A DNA stretch of 64,000 bases from Bacillota bacterium (lineage in GTDB: Bacteria; Armatimonadota; HRBIN16). The stretch covers positions 148,340-212,339 of the forward strand of contig JAIMBJ010000004.1 of NCBI GenBank assembly GCA_023511455.1, read 5' to 3'. The stretch's first letter is position 1; each line of letters opens with the position of its first letter. Positions 54,203-63,626 of the stretch are shown piece after piece. Position numbers and translations under genes: made by a program. The notes below the pieces were generated by a model, which was given only the letters and a program-made list of their open reading frames with translations, had not been told where the DNA came from and searched no databases.

Positions 54203-55393
54203 ATGATACGATGGTTGCATGCGCTCGGCATCGCGCTGGCATTAGCCGCGATGCTGGCAGCAGTCGCCACAGGCGACCCCGTGGTCGGCTTCGGGCAAAT
54301 CGCCATCAACGGCAACCCCACGAGCGTCGGTTTCGTGGATGTGCAGATTACCCCCTTCAGCTCGTTAGGGGCAGGTTACCTGAACGTAGCGGTGGACCTG
54401 AACGGAGACGGACTGGACAGCGGAGACTGGCTGGTGTCCAATTCGGTAATCCCGTTGCAGCCTACCGACTTCGGCGGCAACGCCGCGACCTTCTCCTCCA
54501 CGTTCGACCTGAGCAGCCTGAGCCTTTCCGGTCCGTACACGGTGTACGCCGCCTTTGACTCCTCCGTACGTTCCCCAGGAGACTTCAGCGGGATGCAGGC
54601 AAACACAGGAGTCCTGTTCAGCCTGTACGACATTGGCGACCTGCAGGACGGTATCAATCTGGGGCTGGACGCGGGAGCAGGAGAACGAGGACAAGGAGCG
54701 AACGGATCGCCTCCGTCAGCAGGCAATCCGAGCCTGTCTCCGACCGCAACTATCATCGGGCGGGTGCGCCACGATACGCCCGGCATCAAGCAGGGCAAAA
54801 ACGAATGCGCACCGACCTCTGCGGCGCAGAGCCTGTACTGGTTGCAGAAACGCCACCCCGGCGCGCTCGGCGGGAAGCTCCCGGGACAGAACGACCTCAT
54901 TGGTCAGTTGAAAACGGGGATGAACTGGAACGACGGCATCCAGCCGGGAGACTTCAAGCCGGGCAAGGAAAAGGTCGTCAAGGACCTGAAGCTGGATAAG
55001 TGGATTGTCACCAAGGCGGGAGGGCAATTCGACGGCACCAACACCTTCGACTTCGTCAAGAAAGAGATCGAGGCGGGCGAAGATGTGGAACTGCGCATCC
55101 AGTACAAGGACGCACTCGGAAATAACGCGGGCGGACACTGGGTGACGGTGGCAGGATGGTTCGATGATGGTACCAAGAAGAAACTGTTCTTCAAGGACCC
55201 CCTGACCGGTGGCGACACGATTGACGAGTATGTGCTGGACGGCACGCGGATTAAGAACTACAAGTACGGGGATCGTGCTTACATCAGCTTCGCGGTGTCG
55301 CAGTCGGTCATCCCTGAACCCGGCACCATGGCGCTTTTCGGTATCGGCGTGCTGGCGCCCGGGCTGGCAGCGCTGCGCCGCCGCAGGCGGTAA
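54203..55393 (+). CDS. PEP-CTERM protein with papain-fold (C39-like) domain
   Basis: A 396-residue exported protein. A signal peptide (residues 1-24) is followed by a beta-rich region (about 25-170: FGQIAINGNPTSVGFVDVQITPFSSLG, DLNGDGLDSGDW). A cysteine-protease-like domain then has Cys202 (NECAPTSAAQSLYWL), His312 (GGHWVTVAGW) and Asp332 (FKDPLTGG), the order of a C39-type triad. The C-terminus is a PEP-CTERM signal (VIPEPGTMALFGIG..., RRRRR). It is presumably exported and processed by exosortase. ATG 54203 has AAAAGGAGG; a long in-frame extension upstream lacks a signal peptide and was rejected. Confidence 0.85.
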   Translation: MIRWLHALGIALALAAMLAAVATGDPVVGFGQIAINGNPTSVGFVDVQITPFSSLGAGYLNVAVDLNGDGLDSGDWLVSNSVIPLQPTDFGGNAATFSSTFDLSSLSLSGPYTVYAAFDSSVRSPGDFSGMQANTGVLFSLYDIGDLQDGINLGLDAGAGERGQGANGSPPSAGNPSLSPTATIIGRVRHDTPGIKQGKNECAPTSAAQSLYWLQKRHPGALGGKLPGQNDLIGQLKTGMNWNDGIQPGDFKPGKEKVVKDLKLDKWIVTKAGGQFDGTNTFDFVKKEIEAGEDVELRIQYKDALGNNAGGHWVTVAGWFDDGTKKKLFFKDPLTGGDTIDEYVLDGTRIKNYKYGDRAYISFAVSQSVIPEPGTMALFGIGVLAPGLAALRRRRR

Positions 55394-55404
55394 GCATTAG
55401 CTCG

Positions 55405-55447
55405 CGAGGCTCCCTGCCGAAAGCCTGCCGGCTCGGTGGGAGCCTCG
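55405..55447. terminator. Large hairpin between convergent genes
   Basis: CGAGGCTCCC (55405-55414) pairs with GGGAGCCTCG (55438-55447), with a smaller inner stem. It resembles other GAGGCTC/GAGCCTC repeats in the window (near 23610 and 47750) and probably acts as a bidirectional end for the PEP-CTERM and fucI genes. Confidence 0.6.
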
Positions 55448-55529
55448 TCCTGTCCAAAAAGACGCTGGGCCGTGACTCCTGCAACTCTCGTCAGGGGCGC
55501 GGCGTGCCGCGCCCCGATAGACCGTGTGC

Positions 55530-57332
55530 CTACCCGTACAGCGGCCCGAACGTCTGGCAGGCGCGATAGTCCGCCGCTTCGGGGTCGGAGGTGCCGAACA
55601 GCCCCCAGGCGTGTGGACGGAAAATACGCTCGGCAGGCACGTTGTGCATCGCCACAGGGATGCGCAGCGCGGATGCCAGCGTGATGAGCTCCGCACCGAT
55701 GTGCCCGTAGCTCAGCGTACCGTGATTCGCCGCCCAGTGCGCCATCACGGTATACACATCGCGGAACGCGCCCTGTCCCGTCACCTTCGGCACGAACCAG
55801 GTGGTGGGCCAGGTGGGGTTGGTGCGCTCATCCAGCTTGTGGTGTACCTCTTGGGGTATCTCTACCACGTAGCCTTCCGCAATCTGCAGTACCGGCCCCA
55901 GTCCGTGTACCAGTCCCAGGCGGAACATGGTCGCGGGCATTCCGCCTCGCGTCAGGAAGCGGGTGGACCAGCCGCCGCCCCGGAAGTACTCCAGCATGGC
56001 GCAGTGCCAGGTGGTGGCTTGCAGACAGCGGTCTACCTCCTCGGAAGTTACGTCCCACCAGGGTTTGATGGCGGGTTTGCCGTCTATCTCCTGCTGTCCC
56101 GTGCCATCCAGCGCGGCGGGGCCGGAGTTGATGAGGTGGATAAAACCGCCTTCTGCCATGCCGGTGGGCGTCCAGCCGGTGACGCGCCTGACGGCGTCCG
56201 GGCTCCAGTAGGTGCGTACATCGGCGAAGATTTGCGCCGTGCCCGTCAGCAGGTGTCCCCACAACATGCAGATGCCGTTGAGATGGTCGTTCTCGGTGGC
56301 GAGGATGTAAGGCTGGCGAATACCGTTCCAGTCAAACGACGAGTTCAGGATTGCCTCCATGAAGTCGCCGTTGGGCAGATGGTCCGTCCACTGGCGCTGT
56401 CCCTGGAAGCCTCCTGCGATGCCGTTGAAGCCCAGCGCTTCCTCCTCATAACCGATTTGCGCGAGCTTGGGGTTGCCCACCATCAGGTCGCGGGCTATCA
56501 GCGCCATCTTCACGCTGATCTCCCACGCGCGGTCTTTCTCGGCGCGGCTCATCTGCTTGTCAGGCGGGTTGTAGTCCTCACCCTCCTTACAGTACTCTTT
56601 TACCCAAGCCATCGCGCGGCGGAACTCATCATCGTCGTAGATGCCGCGCTCCATGCGCCGCACGAACTCCACCATGTCGACGGTCATCACACTCATGCCC
56701 AGATACCGTTGCAGGAAGTCCTGGTCTACCAGCGACCCGGCAATGCCCATCGACACATTGCCCATCGACACGTAGCTCTTTCCCCGCATGGTGGCGACGG
56801 CAAGTCCCGCTCTGGCGAAGCGCAGCAGTTTCTCTTTTACGTCGTCAGGAATGGAAGTATCGGTAGCGTCCTGCACGTCGCGCCCATAGATGCTGAAAGC
56901 AGGCAAGCCTTTCTGGGCGTGGGCTGCCATCACTGCTGCCAGGTACACGGCTCCCGGACGCTCCGTGCCGTTGAAGCCCCATACTGCCTTGGGACGATAC
57001 GGGTCGAAGTCCATTGTTTCATAGCCATAGCACCAGCAGGGGGTTACTGTAATGCTCACGCCAACGCCCTCCCGCTGGAACTTTTGCTCGCAAGCGGCGT
57101 TCTCCGCCAGCCCACCAATGCAGGTATCCGCAATCACGCACTCCACAGGCAGACCACAGGCGTGACGCAGATTCTCGGTGAGCAGTTTGGCGACCGCTTG
57201 AGCCATTGCCATCGTTTGCCCTTCCAGGCTTTCGCGGACACCCTGTCGTCTTCCGTCGATAGCGGGACGAATACCGATTTTGGGCAGATCGCCCTTCAGT
57301 CGGTTGACAGGCGGGTTTTTCAGATGTGCCAT
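55530..57332 (-). CDS. fucI: L-fucose isomerase
   Basis: A 600-residue enzyme converting L-fucose to L-fuculose. It matches, from memory, E. coli FucI along its whole length: [110 protein letters not shown] and [14 protein letters not shown]. The glutamate/aspartate manganese ligands sit in the NSSFDWNG and ATENDHLNG regions. Some members also act on D-arabinose. AGGAGGGAT precedes the ATG. The LacI regulator gene lies 185 nt upstream on the same strand, so regulation by it is likely. Confidence 0.97.
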   Translation of the reverse strand: MAHLKNPPVNRLKGDLPKIGIRPAIDGRRQGVRESLEGQTMAMAQAVAKLLTENLRHACGLPVECVIADTCIGGLAENAACEQKFQREGVGVSITVTPCWCYGYETMDFDPYRPKAVWGFNGTERPGAVYLAAVMAAHAQKGLPAFSIYGRDVQDATDTSIPDDVKEKLLRFARAGLAVATMRGKSYVSMGNVSMGIAGSLVDQDFLQRYLGMSVMTVDMVEFVRRMERGIYDDDEFRRAMAWVKEYCKEGEDYNPPDKQMSRAEKDRAWEISVKMALIARDLMVGNPKLAQIGYEEEALGFNGIAGGFQGQRQWTDHLPNGDFMEAILNSSFDWNGIRQPYILATENDHLNGICMLWGHLLTGTAQIFADVRTYWSPDAVRRVTGWTPTGMAEGGFIHLINSGPAALDGTGQQEIDGKPAIKPWWDVTSEEVDRCLQATTWHCAMLEYFRGGGWSTRFLTRGGMPATMFRLGLVHGLGPVLQIAEGYVVEIPQEVHHKLDERTNPTWPTTWFVPKVTGQGAFRDVYTVMAHWAANHGTLSYGHIGAELITLASALRIPVAMHNVPAERIFRPHAWGLFGTSDPEAADYRACQTFGPLYG

Positions 57333-57517
57333 CGGTTATCCCTCCTCGGTGAAGGTGAGTTTTCGCAGCCGTCTGGTTCGACAGTTCGCGGGCGTGGCTA
57401 CAGAGTCCTCTTACCGTCTTGAAGGCGCAGCAGAGAACCCCTCTCCAGCCAAGGCGCGCTGGAAAGCCTGCCGACGGGTCTTGCCTCAGTTGTATGACCG
57501 CTGTTGGTCTTTTAGCA

Positions 57518-58564
57518 TCACCTCGGAGGAGCTACGCTTTGCCGAACAATCAGCTCCGCGGGGAACAACACGACCTCGCGTTCACGTTTACCCGTTTCCA
57601 CTTGCTCGATGAGTAGTTCGGCTGCCTTGGCGCCGATCTGTCGCATCGGTTGGCGGAAGGTGGTTAGCGGCGGCATTACCCACTGGGCAGACTCTATGTC
57701 GTCAAAGCCCACAAGCGAGATATCGTCGGGGATGCGCAGTCCTCGCTGATGGATTGCTTCCATCGCGCCCATTGCCATCCAGTCGTTTCCGCACACCACG
57801 GCGGTCAGCGGGGGAGATACCTCCAGCAGCCGCTCCATCGCCTGTTTGCCGGAGGGAGGGGTGTATTGCCCTTCGACCACCCAGCCCGGCTCCACCGCAA
57901 TACCCATGTCGCGCATTGCCTGGTGGTACGCCTGCAGTCGCCTTCTGGCGCTCCAGTGGGTTTGCGGACCAGCGATATGTCCGATGCGCTGATGTCCCAT
58001 CTCCACCAGCCAGCGCACTGCACGGTAGAAGGCAGGGATATCATCCACATCTACACAGGGTAGAGGCGTACCGGGCAGAGTGCTACCAGCCACCACAGCC
58101 GGAATATCTGTCTCTACCGCCCATTGCAGCGCCGCGCTGTGCGTTCGAGGTGCTACTAAAATGACTCCATCTACTGAACCATCGTCCACATGTGCCTGAA
58201 AGCTGTCAGGTCGCTGTTGATACATCATACTGACAATCTTGATGGGATAGTCACGCGGAACCGTATACTCCAAGATGCCCTCCAGCACAGACATCACATA
58301 CGGGTCCAGCACCAGCTCCTGCCTTTCCTCCAGAATGACGCCGATGGTGTCCGTACGCTGGCGAATAAGACTGCGCGCCACCGAGCTGGGACGGTAACCC
58401 AGCTCACGCACCGCCTGCCACACGCGCTCGGCGGTCTCGCGGGAGTAGAGGTGGCTCTTGTTCTGCAGCACATTGGAAACCGTCGCTACGGACACCCCGC
58501 TGCGTGCAGCCACTTCCTTAATGGTGCATCTTTTGCGCTGGACAGACACGGCAGCATTCACCAT
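57518..58564 (-). CDS. LacI family transcriptional regulator
   Basis: A 348-residue repressor. The N-terminal HTH is RCTIKEVAARSGVSVATVSNVLQNKSHLYSRETAERVWQAVRELGYRPSSVARSL, with hinge helix, then a periplasmic-binding-protein-like sensor domain (about 65-340: TIGVILEERQ, VDGVILVAPRTH, GHQRIGHIAGPQTHWSARRR, TAVVCGNDWMAMGAMEAIHQRGLRIPDDISLVGFDDIESAQWV). It probably senses fucose or fuculose derivatives, given fucI downstream. A palindromic operator sits 2 nt upstream of its ATG, indicating autoregulation. A GTG three bases downstream is an alternative start. Confidence 0.95.
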   Translation of the reverse strand: MVNAAVSVQRKRCTIKEVAARSGVSVATVSNVLQNKSHLYSRETAERVWQAVRELGYRPSSVARSLIRQRTDTIGVILEERQELVLDPYVMSVLEGILEYTVPRDYPIKIVSMMYQQRPDSFQAHVDDGSVDGVILVAPRTHSAALQWAVETDIPAVVAGSTLPGTPLPCVDVDDIPAFYRAVRWLVEMGHQRIGHIAGPQTHWSARRRLQAYHQAMRDMGIAVEPGWVVEGQYTPPSGKQAMERLLEVSPPLTAVVCGNDWMAMGAMEAIHQRGLRIPDDISLVGFDDIESAQWVMPPLTTFRQPMRQIGAKAAELLIEQVETGKREREVVLFPAELIVRQSVAPPR

Positions 58565-58565
58565 C

Positions 58566-58579
58566 CTTAATCGTTTAAG
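58566..58579. promoter_or_regulatory. Probable LacI-family operator at the regulator's own start
   Basis: CTTAATCGTTTAAG: 5-bp arms CTTAA/TTAAG around a central CG, the standard layout of LacI-family operators. It lies between the predicted transcription start and the ATG, where bound repressor would block RNA polymerase. Confidence 0.75.
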
Positions 58580-58587
58580 TCATCTTC

Positions 58588-58616
58588 ATTGTAGCAAGTC
58601 GCTGCAGAGATGTCAA
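58588..58616 (-). promoter_or_regulatory. Promoter of the LacI regulator
   Basis: On the minus strand: TTGACA (58616-58611), exactly 17 nt, TACAAT (58593-58588). Start predicted near 58581, just before the operator. Confidence 0.85.
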
Positions 58617-58730
58617 GCATCCCGGAGGGTGTCGCTCAACCACCTCACGCTTAGCCCGCGACTGCAATTCTCATTTCTCGCACAACGCCTACTCACCTGC
58701 ATACGGCTGTCGACCAGCGCAGGGATAGCT

Positions 58731-60233
58731 TTACAGCGTGCTCTCCTGGGGTTCCTCCGCTTCTTCCTCCTGCGCCTCGGTCGGGGTGACCTCGATGCGC
58801 AGCTTGCGGATGCGCCTGCCGTCCGCCTCCTCCACCACGAAATTGGCGCGACCGAAGGCAATCTGTTCGCCCGCCTGCGCAGGTCTGCCGAACAGCCCGA
58901 ATACGAACCCGCCAATGGTATCGTACTCGTCGGTGGGCAGGTGCAGGCCGGTTTTATCGTTCACGTCGTCCACGGGTGTACGTCCGTCGGCGCGGTAGGT
59001 ATGGCTATCCAGCTGCTCGAACGGCGTCTCTTCGGTGTCATACTCATCGTGGATTTCGCCCACCAGCTCTTCCAGAATATCCTCCAGTGTGACCAGCCCC
59101 GAGGTGCCGCCGTACTCGTCGCGTACGATGGCAATCTGCGTCTTCTTCGCCCGGAACTCCCGCATCAACTCGTCCACCTTTTTGGTTTCGGGAATGAAGT
59201 ACGGAGGACGCATCACCTTGCGCAGGTCAAACGGCTCCAGATGCGGGTAGAGTCTCAGCAGGTCCTTGGCGTAGACGATGCCGATGATATTGTCCACTGT
59301 GCTTTCGTACACGGGGATACGCGAATGCCCCGAGTTACGGATAATCTCCAGCACCTCCTGCAGAGAGGCTTCCACCGGTACGCAGTGCATGTCGATGCGC
59401 GGGGTCATTACCTTGCGCACGATGGTATCGGGGAACTCGAGCACCGACTGAATCATCTCGCGCTCTTCCTCCTCGATAACCCCCTGCTCCTCACCAGCGT
59501 CCACCAGGCTGATAATCTCCTCGGGAGTGAGCACGCGCGGTGAGAAATCCACCTGCACCTTAAACGGCTTCACCATTGCATTGCTGAGCGCGATAACGAC
59601 AGCCACGAGGGGTGACAGAAGCCATGCACACACCCACAGCGGTCGCGCCAGACGCAACGCGACCTTTTCCGCGTGTTTTTCGGCGATGGTACGGGGTACG
59701 AGGATACCTGCTATCAGCACGAGTAAACCCGTCAACACTGTGACGGTCAACACTGCTATCGGCTCCGAATGCCTCTGCCACCAGTCGGCATCTGAGAGGA
59801 GCCGGAGGAGTACAGCCACTCCCCGCGACAGCCCTGTTGCTGCCACTGCCGCCGCCACGAAACTGCTCAGCACCATGCCAATCTGCGCGGTCGCAATCGA
59901 ACGGTCGGGGTCGGACAGAAGTCTCTCCACCAGCCGCGCGTTGGGCACACCCTCCTCTACCAGTTCACGCACGCGAGAGGCGTGCATCGCGCGCAGTGCG
60001 CTATCCACCATCGCGCAGAAGGCGGTCGCGAGTAGCAGCACGACTATCCATAGCAGGTCGCGAAGGTCATGCGTTTGCCCGGTGGTTTGTTCCGCTGGAG
60101 AGGTTCCCTGCGCGTACAGCGCGCCAGCGACCAGCAACATCAGCCACATCCAGCGGTAAGGTCTGGGACTGGGACTGTCGGACTCTTCTTTCTGTGTTGT
60201 CAAGGTTGCTCTTGCGCCTCCTTCCTCGTTCAT
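58731..60233 (-). CDS. CorC/HlyC-type transporter-associated protein (CNNM/DUF21 with CBS)
   Basis: A 500-residue protein. A DUF21/CNNM membrane domain (about 50-240: LLWIVVLLLATAFCAMVDSALRAMHASRVRELVEEG, RTIAEKHAEKVALRLARPL) is followed by a CBS pair (EREMIQSVLEFPDTIVRKVMTPRIDMHCVPVEASLQEVLEIIRNSGHSRIPVYESTVDNIIGIVYAKDLL, VDELMREFRAKKTQIAIVRDEYGGTSGLVTLEDILEELVGEIHDEYD) and a CorC_HlyC domain (TGLHLPTDEYDTIGGFVFGLFGRPA). Such proteins are linked to magnesium or cobalt efflux. Its start overlaps the dgkA-PAP2 stop by 4 nt (ATGA). Confidence 0.93.
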   Translation of the reverse strand: MNEEGGARATLTTQKEESDSPSPRPYRWMWLMLLVAGALYAQGTSPAEQTTGQTHDLRDLLWIVVLLLATAFCAMVDSALRAMHASRVRELVEEGVPNARLVERLLSDPDRSIATAQIGMVLSSFVAAAVAATGLSRGVAVLLRLLSDADWWQRHSEPIAVLTVTVLTGLLVLIAGILVPRTIAEKHAEKVALRLARPLWVCAWLLSPLVAVVIALSNAMVKPFKVQVDFSPRVLTPEEIISLVDAGEEQGVIEEEEREMIQSVLEFPDTIVRKVMTPRIDMHCVPVEASLQEVLEIIRNSGHSRIPVYESTVDNIIGIVYAKDLLRLYPHLEPFDLRKVMRPPYFIPETKKVDELMREFRAKKTQIAIVRDEYGGTSGLVTLEDILEELVGEIHDEYDTEETPFEQLDSHTYRADGRTPVDDVNDKTGLHLPTDEYDTIGGFVFGLFGRPAQAGEQIAFGRANFVVEEADGRRIRKLRIEVTPTEAQEEEAEEPQESTL

Positions 60234-60931
60234 GCCAGCCAGTAGATGGCTCCCGCCAGCAGCACGGCTATCAGTGCGCCCAGCAGCACCTCCTGCAAGC
60301 TGTGGATGCGCCCCTCCACCCGGCTCTGGGCAATCAACACCGCCATGCTCAGCGCGAGTATCGCCATCAACAGGTTATTGGAGAGGAAGATAATGGTCAT
60401 AGCCATGAAAAAGCCCAGGGCGCTGTGCCCGCTGATGATTCCGCCGTGCAGCAACGAGCCTTTCCGCCCGAAAATCTTGCCCAGAATGATAATCAGCAAC
60501 AGCAATACCGTGCCTACCACCAGAGTGACGATGGGCTCGGGCTTATGCTCGTGCAGGTTCAGGCGGATTTCGTCCAGATGTTGCTCGGTGAGGAACAGCA
60601 GGAACCCCACCACGATGGCGTTGACCGCGGTAACCAGTACCGCTCCAGCCGCCACATCCTTTGCCAGTTTTGCCAGCGGATGGTAGGTATCCGTAATCAG
60701 GTCGACGATGGCTTCCACGGCCGTGTTGAACATCTCCGCTACCAGCACCAGCGACACGGTGAAGAGCAGAATGACCATCTCTGCTTTGTCCAGCCGAAAC
60801 AGCAGCCCCGCCAGAAGCACCAGCGCCACGCTGAAAAAGTGAAAGCGCATGTGCTTCTGGGTGCGGAAGGTGTAGAGGATGCCCTCGACGGCATAACGGA
60901 AGCTATCCAGCGGGTTTTTGGCAATTCTCAT
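60230..60931 (-). CDS. Undecaprenol/diacylglycerol kinase fused to PAP2-like phosphatase domain
   Basis: A 233-residue membrane protein. Residues 1-120 are DgkA-like (SFRYAVEGILYTFRTQKHMRFHFFSVALVLLAGLLF, AEMFNTAVEAIVDLITDTYHPLAKLAKDVAAGAVLVTAVNAIVVG). The C-terminal half is PAP2-like (LLHGGIISGHSALGFFMAMTIIF..., AQSRVEGRIHSLQEVLLGALIAV), with the SGHSA and R...H motifs. Kinase and phosphatase activities on undecaprenol species would recycle the lipid carrier for cell-wall synthesis. It follows ybeY with a 4-nt overlap (ATGA) and is in the conserved pgpH-ybeY-dgkA order. Confidence 0.92.
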   Translation of the reverse strand: MRIAKNPLDSFRYAVEGILYTFRTQKHMRFHFFSVALVLLAGLLFRLDKAEMVILLFTVSLVLVAEMFNTAVEAIVDLITDTYHPLAKLAKDVAAGAVLVTAVNAIVVGFLLFLTEQHLDEIRLNLHEHKPEPIVTLVVGTVLLLLIIILGKIFGRKGSLLHGGIISGHSALGFFMAMTIIFLSNNLLMAILALSMAVLIAQSRVEGRIHSLQEVLLGALIAVLLAGAIYWLA

Positions 60932-61398
60932 ACGGTATCACTTCCCGGTCGGGTGGCATGTACCACCTCCCAGCCCCGGTGGTACATCTGCTCGTAACCC
61001 TCCTGACTTTCGTCTTCATAACCCAGCAGATGCAGCACGCCATGTACCGCCAGAAAAGCCACTTCCTCTTCCAGAGTGCGCCCTCCTGCCTGCGCCTGGC
61101 GCATGGCGGTTGGAACGGAGATGTAAACCTCACCCAGGGCTGGCTCCTCCTCCAACGCGGAAAGGTCTACCGTCGTCGCCCCCGCCGCCACCTCGCGCAG
61201 AGAGAAAGAGAGTACATCCGTCGGCTCATCCTTCCCGCGATAGGTGCGGTTTAGCGAACGTATCTGTTCATCATCCGTCAACACGATGCTGACGTCCCCC
61301 TTACTCCAGCCTTCCTGGCGCAGCAAGAGGCGTATCGCTCGGCGCATCCACAACCGATTCAGACGGCGTGGCTGTCGATTCGTAATGGTAATCTGCAT
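60928..61398 (-). CDS. ybeY: Endoribonuclease YbeY
   Basis: A 156-residue YbeY, the zinc endoribonuclease for 16S rRNA 3' maturation and ribosome quality control. Motifs: VSIVLTDDEQIRSLNRTYRGKDEPTDVLSFSL and HGVLHLLGYEDESQEGYEQMYHR. The canonical HGxLHLxGYDH has His in the last place; here that position is Asp, as also occurs in some other bacteria. The ATG is preceded by GGTGA. Its first 98 nt overlap the 3' end of pgpH in another frame, and its stop overlaps the DgkA-PAP2 start by 4 nt. Confidence 0.95.
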   Translation of the reverse strand: MQITITNRQPRRLNRLWMRRAIRLLLRQEGWSKGDVSIVLTDDEQIRSLNRTYRGKDEPTDVLSFSLREVAAGATTVDLSALEEEPALGEVYISVPTAMRQAQAGGRTLEEEVAFLAVHGVLHLLGYEDESQEGYEQMYHRGWEVVHATRPGSDTV

Positions 61399-63514
61399 GG
61401 GTCACCGCTGCCGATGAAGGATACTCCACACGAGAATGAAGCATCGCTACCAGTAATCGGCAAAAAGCCTCCTGAATCTTATGTACCTCACTGAATGTTA
61501 AACTGCATTCATCCAGCTGTCCATCGGCTATCTTTTCCTGAATAATATGTTGCACCAGGCTCTCGATGCGCGCTGGTGTCGGGCGTGATAGCGAACGCGA
61601 CGCCGCCTCCACCGCATCCGCCAGCATCACAATGCCTGCCTCTTTACTCTGGGGCTTGGGTCCGCTGTAGCGGAACTGCTGTTCCAGCACGGCGGTGTGC
61701 ATCTTGCAACCTGCGAGAGCCTGCTGATAGAAGAAAGAGATGAGGCTGGTGCCGTGATGCTGGGCGATGATGTCCCGGATGGGGCGAGGCAGGCGATACT
61801 GGTCTGCCAGATCCACACCATCCTTGACGTGCGCCGCAATAATGAGTGCAGACAGCGAAGGGGTCAAGCGGTCGTGCACGTTCTCCATGCGCTGGTTCTC
61901 AATGAAGAACTCCGGACGACGCATCTTACCCACGTCGTGGTAGTAGCATCCCACTCGCGCCAGCAGACTGTCCGCCCCGATAGCTTTGGCGGCAGCGTCC
62001 GCGAGGTGGCTTACCATGATACTGTGTGCGTAAGTGCCTGGCGCACGTAACATCAGCTCCTTCAGCAAGGGGTGTTCTGGAGAACTGAGCTCCAGCAGGC
62101 GCAGATGCGTCACTGCTCCAAAAGGACGCTCCAGCACCGCCACGAACAGAGCGAAACCGCCCACTGCCAGCACGCTCATCAGTATCGCCCATGCCGACCC
62201 CACGCTCATCTCGGTCACGGTCTCCTGATTCATCCAGCCCAGCACCCACGTGAGCACCAGCGAGGTGCCGCCAATCCACGCCCCCGCTCGCAGCAGGTCG
62301 TAACGGTCGTGCAATCGCCATACCGAGTAAATGCCCACCAGACTGCTCATCAGGCTGATGGCAGCGAAGCGCATCTCGCCGTTCATCAACAGGGCGGACT
62401 GTATCGCCAGCATACCCACCAGCAACGTCGCCAGGTGCGGCGATACCAGCACCGCCAGCAACATGCCTGCCATGGTCGTGCTCATCACCGTCAGGTAGCC
62501 CAACTGCACGCCGGACAGCGGAAGCCCCAACAGACTGCTTCCCAGCTTCACGCCCAGCGCGCTGAGCGCGACCACCACCGAAATCAGCCACAGCTGACGC
62601 GGCTGTTGATACACACGGGGATGGTAATGAGCAATATGCAACGCCGCCAGCACCACCAGCATCGTTACCAGTATCAGGATGGCGAGTACACTCGCCCAGT
62701 GCAGGCGTGGGTTGCGCATCCCCAGTGCGGTGAGCATCTCAATATGTTGCTCAGTCACCCGTTCGCCACGCCGAATCACCACCTCGCCCGCCACCAGCGT
62801 GCGGTACACCGGCGGTACTTTCCTGCGCTCCCGTTCGCGCAGGGTCTCGGTGCGGGCAACGTCGGGCACACGGTTGGGGCGCAGGGCATGGGTGCTAATG
62901 GCTGCAGCGAGCCTGCCCCGCGTATTCTGTCCCAAATCCCGAATACACGCCGCCTGCACTGCCCGCTTGCGCTCTGCCAGGTCGTTGGTATCGGCGCGGA
63001 TTTCGCGTTGCATCGCGTCGTCCACCTGCGCCATTGCTACCTCACGAGACTTTTGCAGGTCGGATGCCGGTAGGGTAAGCGCGGCACGCACGAGGTCGGC
63101 GGACAGGAAGGACAGCTGCTGCGCCAGCCAGCGGGAAGCTTCGGGAGAGCGCATACTCCGTGCACGGGAGATCACATGGAAGGCGTCCTCCACACTGCGC
63201 TCGGCATCCACCCGGGCAAAGGGCAGTGACTCGTAGATGGTGTCTATCTGTTTCGCCGCTACTTCCTGCAGGCGGCGGGTCTCCTCCACATCCACATAGC
63301 GGACGGTGCGGTGAGCGCGGATTTCACGGGGGCTGATGTCGCCCACCTGAAGGGTGACTTTATCGGGGATGAAGCGCCCCGAAAAGACAACGCACAACAC
63401 CGCGATGGTGACCGTTGCGATGCCCAGTCGCTGCCAATCCCAGCGCGGAAGCAATCGGTACCGCAGCCAGTGAGATACTGCGTGTAGCCGTTGGCGTTCA
63501 CTTCGTTTGTTCAT
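61301..63514 (-). CDS. pgpH: PgpH-type membrane HD-domain phosphodiesterase
   Basis: A 737-residue 7TMR-HD protein. A signal/membrane helix near residue 30 is followed by an extracytoplasmic region (about 50-265). Seven membrane helices come next (about 275-475: VLAILILVTMLVVLAALHIAHYH onward), then a cytosolic HD domain (EHPLLKELMLRAPGTYAHSIMVSHLADAAAKAIGADSLLARVGCYYHDVGKMRRPEFFIENQ with HD at HDVGK, and IIAQHHGTSLISFFY). PgpH hydrolyses cyclic di-AMP in Firmicutes. A repeat-like tail (ESTATPSESVVDAPSDTPLAAPG) overlaps ybeY. No c-di-AMP synthase is in this window. Confidence 0.93.
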   Translation of the reverse strand: MNKRSERQRLHAVSHWLRYRLLPRWDWQRLGIATVTIAVLCVVFSGRFIPDKVTLQVGDISPREIRAHRTVRYVDVEETRRLQEVAAKQIDTIYESLPFARVDAERSVEDAFHVISRARSMRSPEASRWLAQQLSFLSADLVRAALTLPASDLQKSREVAMAQVDDAMQREIRADTNDLAERKRAVQAACIRDLGQNTRGRLAAAISTHALRPNRVPDVARTETLRERERRKVPPVYRTLVAGEVVIRRGERVTEQHIEMLTALGMRNPRLHWASVLAILILVTMLVVLAALHIAHYHPRVYQQPRQLWLISVVVALSALGVKLGSSLLGLPLSGVQLGYLTVMSTTMAGMLLAVLVSPHLATLLVGMLAIQSALLMNGEMRFAAISLMSSLVGIYSVWRLHDRYDLLRAGAWIGGTSLVLTWVLGWMNQETVTEMSVGSAWAILMSVLAVGGFALFVAVLERPFGAVTHLRLLELSSPEHPLLKELMLRAPGTYAHSIMVSHLADAAAKAIGADSLLARVGCYYHDVGKMRRPEFFIENQRMENVHDRLTPSLSALIIAAHVKDGVDLADQYRLPRPIRDIIAQHHGTSLISFFYQQALAGCKMHTAVLEQQFRYSGPKPQSKEAGIVMLADAVEAASRSLSRPTPARIESLVQHIIQEKIADGQLDECSLTFSEVHKIQEAFCRLLVAMLHSRVEYPSSAAVTHADYHYESTATPSESVVDAPSDTPLAAPGRLE

Positions 63515-63626
63515 CGGTCTGGTTGGCTCAGCTCCTCATGCCTTCTCAGGCGAGCAACATACGACTGCACGGCTTTCGCTGAACGGCAGAGAAACCATCG
63601 CGGTGTCGATGTGGCAAAACGGTTTC

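Noticed and set aside
55524..57422. A 632-codon open frame opposite fucI
   Set aside because: Antisense to L-fucose isomerase, which matches its family along the full length; no ribosome-binding site or recognisable motif.
58458..59543. A 361-codon plus-strand frame
   Set aside because: It is antisense to the LacI regulator start and the CorC/HlyC-type gene; composition and lack of motif mark it as a shadow.
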